Shown here piece after piece: positions 5,152-6,808 of a stretch of 6,808 bases of DNA (its first letter is position 1; each line of letters opens with the position of its first letter). A model generated the notes under the pieces. The model was given only the letters and a program-made list of their open reading frames with translations, was not told where the DNA came from and did not search any database. This stretch comes from Elusimicrobiota bacterium (GTDB taxonomy: Bacteria; Elusimicrobiota; Elusimicrobia; UBA1565; UBA9628), in the NCBI GenBank assembly GCA_028717525.1, contig JAQUNT010000044.1, positions 1 through 6,808 of the forward strand. Direction: 5' to 3'. The position numbers and the translations under genes were made by a program.

Positions 5152-6338
5152 TGCTGGCCATGTTCGGCTTCATCGCCGTGGTCATCCTCATCTACCTGGG
5201 GATGCAGTACTACGTGGCCTTCTGGCTGCTGCGCAGCTTCCCGTCCCTGCCGCTCTCCCCGCAGGCGGCGCGCATCACGGTACTGATCCTGGCCTTGAGC
5301 TTCCCCTTCTCCATGTACTGCCTGCGCCATTTCCGGGGCGCCTGGACCGCGGCCTTCGCCTATCTCTCATTCATCTGGCTCGGCTGGGTCCTCATCTGGC
5401 TGGCCAGCGCGGCCTGCGGGGACCTGGTCCTGCTGGCGGCGCGCCTGCGCGAAGCCTCCGAGGCTTGGCGCCCCTGGGTGAGCGGCGCGGTCTTGATCGC
5501 GGTCGCGGCCGGCGGCGTCTGGTCGCTCTACGACGCGGGCCGCATGCCGCGCTTGCGCGAAGTCGAGGTGCGGCTGCCCAACCTGCCCGGCGAGCTCGAC
5601 GGCTCGACCGTGGTCCAGCTCTCGGACCTGCACCTGGGCGTGACCGTGCCTTTGGGCAAGTTCGCCCGCATCGTGAGCCAGGTCTCGGCCCTCGACCCCG
5701 ACCTGGTGGTCCTGACCGGCGACATCCTGGACGCGGGCCTCAACGACGAAGCGGGCTTCGCAGCCATCGGCTCGGGCCTGCGGGCCCGCCTGGGCGTCTT
5801 CGCGGTGCTGGGCAACCACGAGTTCTATCACGGGATCGAGACCTCGGCCAAAGCCTTCCGGAGCATGGGCGCGCGCCTGCTGCGCAACGAGGTGGTCGAG
5901 CTGCCCGGCGGCCTGCAGGTCGCGGCCGTGGACGACATCCGCACGGCCGGGATCTCGGCAAGCGAGCTGGCGTCCTTGCTCGCCAAGCTCGACCCCGCCA
6001 AGCCCTCCTTGCTGCTCTCCCACCAGCCCCTGCTCTTCGACGCCGCGGCCCGGGCCGGGGCGGGGCTGATGCTCTCCGGGCACACCCACCAGGGCCAGAT
6101 CTTCCCCTTCGGCTTCATCGTGCGCCTGTTCTATCCCCGGTTCCACGGGCTCTACCGGAACGGAGCCTCCAGCCTCTACGTCACCTCGGGCACCGGGCAG
6201 TGGGGCCCGCCCATGCGGCTCTTCACCAGGGCCGAGATCGTGCGCTTCACCTTGCGCCGGGAACGTCAACCTGAGGGGACCAATCCGAACAGGCTGCACA
6301 AAAGCAAGGCCAGGACCAGGGCGGCCACGGCCGAGTAG
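5151..6338 (+). CDS. Membrane-anchored calcineurin-like metallophosphoesterase
   Basis: The 395-residue protein joins an N-terminal membrane part to a binuclear-metal phosphoesterase domain. Hydrophobic segments lie at about 4-27, 42-58, 66-88 and 108-126. The catalytic domain (about 138-370) has every family motif: SDLHLG (Asp159, His161), LTGDILD (Asp191), GNHEFYHG (Asn222, His223), LSHQP (His291) and SGHTHQGQ (His311, His313). The layout resembles YkuE-type phosphoesterases; chlamydial LpxG, a UDP-2,3-diacylglucosamine hydrolase, also pairs a membrane anchor with this fold. Substrate is not readable from sequence: phospholipid, undecaprenyl-phosphate or lipid A precursors are all possible. 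The start ATG overlaps the glycosyltransferase stop by one base (TGATG) and has AAGGA upstream, so the two are probably co-translated and both serve the envelope. The last 24 residues (372-395) are polar and basic, lie beyond the domain and are encoded antisense to the end of the DUF1634 gene, suggesting the original stop was lost. Confidence 0.9.
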   Translation: MLAMFGFIAVVILIYLGMQYYVAFWLLRSFPSLPLSPQAARITVLILALSFPFSMYCLRHFRGAWTAAFAYLSFIWLGWVLIWLASAACGDLVLLAARLREASEAWRPWVSGAVLIAVAAGGVWSLYDAGRMPRLREVEVRLPNLPGELDGSTVVQLSDLHLGVTVPLGKFARIVSQVSALDPDLVVLTGDILDAGLNDEAGFAAIGSGLRARLGVFAVLGNHEFYHGIETSAKAFRSMGARLLRNEVVELPGGLQVAAVDDIRTAGISASELASLLAKLDPAKPSLLLSHQPLLFDAAARAGAGLMLSGHTHQGQIFPFGFIVRLFYPRFHGLYRNGASSLYVTSGTGQWGPPMRLFTRAEIVRFTLRRERQPEGTNPNRLHKSKARTRAATAE

Positions 6339-6661
6339 AAACGGTCGCGCTCCCGGGCGAAGCCCAGCATGGCGAAGGCCACCCGGGCCACGGGCGTGGC
6401 CACCAGGAGCAGCAGCCCCAGCTGGATGATGCCCTGGCCGCGCAGAGACAGCGCCGAGCGGAGTATGCCGGAGACGGTGCGCAGCTCATCCGGCTCGCCC
6501 TGGAAGAGGCCGGCGGAGGCGGGCTGCGCTCCGTGGCGCGCCAGGTAGATGAGTCCGCCCAAAGCCACCACCGCGGCGGCCGCGCTCACGCCCACGCGCA
6601 GGATGCGCCCCACCGCGTTCTCCAGCGGCCGGTCGGTCCAGGCCTTGCCGCCCTTGCTCAC
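6266..6661 (-). CDS. DUF1634 family membrane protein
   Basis: The 131-residue protein has three hydrophobic segments (about 22-41, 76-98 and 107-127) and the hallmarks of DUF1634 as I know them: an N-terminal DRPLENAVGRILRVGV stretch, IIQLGLLLLVATPVARV at 78-94 and a following ERDRFYSAV before the last helix. The biochemical role is unknown. The family is typically encoded next to TauE/SafE permeases, as here, so it is probably an accessory inner-membrane subunit. The GTG start at 6661 overlaps the permease stop by four bases (GTGA) and has a strong GGGAGG ribosome binding site six bases upstream, supporting translational coupling. Its 3' end overlaps the convergent phosphoesterase gene by 73 bp. 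Confidence 0.9.
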   Translation of the reverse strand: MSKGGKAWTDRPLENAVGRILRVGVSAAAAVVALGGLIYLARHGAQPASAGLFQGEPDELRTVSGILRSALSLRGQGIIQLGLLLLVATPVARVAFAMLGFARERDRFYSAVAALVLALLLCSLFGLVPSG

Positions 6662-6808
6662 AGGCCGCCTCCCAGCCCCTTGAGGATCATCTGCGCGGCC
6701 AGCACCGCGATGACCGCGCTGAAGACCCGGCGCAGCACGCGCACGCCGGCCCGCACCAGGACCTTGGCGCCCAGCCGGGAGCCGGCCAAAGCCCCCAGCC
6801 TCACGGGC
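6658..6808 (-). CDS. TauE/SafE family permease, C-terminal fragment (cut by window edge)
   Basis: Only the last 49 codons are inside the window. They read PVRLGALAGSRLGAKVLVR, then a basic turn with VLRRVF, then a hydrophobic helix SAVIAVLAAQMILKGLG and the stop. The GSRLGAK...LRRVF...QMILKGLG pattern is the usual end of TauE/SafE (sulfite/organosulfonate exporter) transporters, inner-membrane proteins with about eight helices. The 5' part and the promoter lie beyond the right edge. The stop overlaps the DUF1634 start by four bases. The substrate (sulfite, sulfoacetate, taurine-derived or another anion) cannot be told. The call rests on a short fragment plus the DUF1634 neighbour. Confidence 0.8.
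   Translation of the reverse strand, partial: PVRLGALAGSRLGAKVLVRAGVRVLRRVFSAVIAVLAAQMILKGLGGGL
6668..6673 (-). promoter_or_regulatory. Ribosome binding site of the DUF1634 gene
   Basis: On the minus strand GGGAGG lies six bases before the GTG at 6661, within the end of the permease gene. It settles the GTG start. Confidence 0.65.

Noticed and set aside
1..6808. CRISPR arrays, tRNA/rRNA genes, insertion sequences, att sites, riboswitches
   Set aside because: Reading both strands showed no spaced direct repeats, cloverleaf arms, transposase motifs or long structured leaders. Gene-free gaps are only 51 and 75 bp.

Overview
This is a compact, very GC-rich bacterial window. It encodes seven proteins: five complete, one cut by the left edge and one cut by the right edge. 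A GT9 ADP-heptose-type glycosyltransferase points to a diderm (Gram-negative-type) cell. IspH shows the MEP isoprenoid pathway, and HypF implies that the organism makes [NiFe] hydrogenase. The sequence alone does not fix the phylum. GC-rich uncultured diderm lineages such as Elusimicrobiota or deltaproteobacteria-like groups would fit, but that is a guess. I see no mobile elements, tRNA or rRNA genes, CRISPR arrays or phage genes.

Layout, left to right. Positions 1-2150 hold a minus-strand pair, ispH followed one base later by hypF, which runs off the left edge. A 51-bp divergent gap (2151-2201) carries two facing extended -10 promoters. From it a plus-strand gene (2202-2873) encodes a membrane-anchored helical protein of unknown function. 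That gene converges on, and overlaps by 11 bp, a minus-strand M20 metallopeptidase/deacylase (2863-4095). A second divergent gap (4096-4170) holds a three-part CTAGC/GCTAG repeat and putative promoters in both directions. It feeds a plus-strand pair: a GT9 glycosyltransferase (4171-5151) and, overlapping it by one base, a membrane-anchored calcineurin-like phosphoesterase (5151-6338). The phosphoesterase runs 73 bp into the 3' end of a minus-strand pair made of the C-terminus of a TauE/SafE permease (6658-6808) and a DUF1634 membrane protein (6266-6661), which overlap by four bases.

How they fit together. The GT9 and phosphoesterase genes look like one translationally coupled envelope unit, plausibly acting in lipopolysaccharide or lipid A metabolism. 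TauE/SafE and DUF1634 form a familiar pair, probably for anion or sulfur-compound export. IspH and HypF have no direct pathway link. Both are metal-centred housekeeping or maturation factors that appear to share one promoter.

No gene-free stretch exceeds 300 bases. Both convergent junctions are overlapping genes, so there is no room for ordinary intergenic terminators. I found no convincing undescribed multi-gene system. The most interesting signals are the mirror-image promoter arrangement that implies leaderless GTG starts for ispH and the unknown gene, the unknown gene itself, and the CTAG-rich operator-like element.
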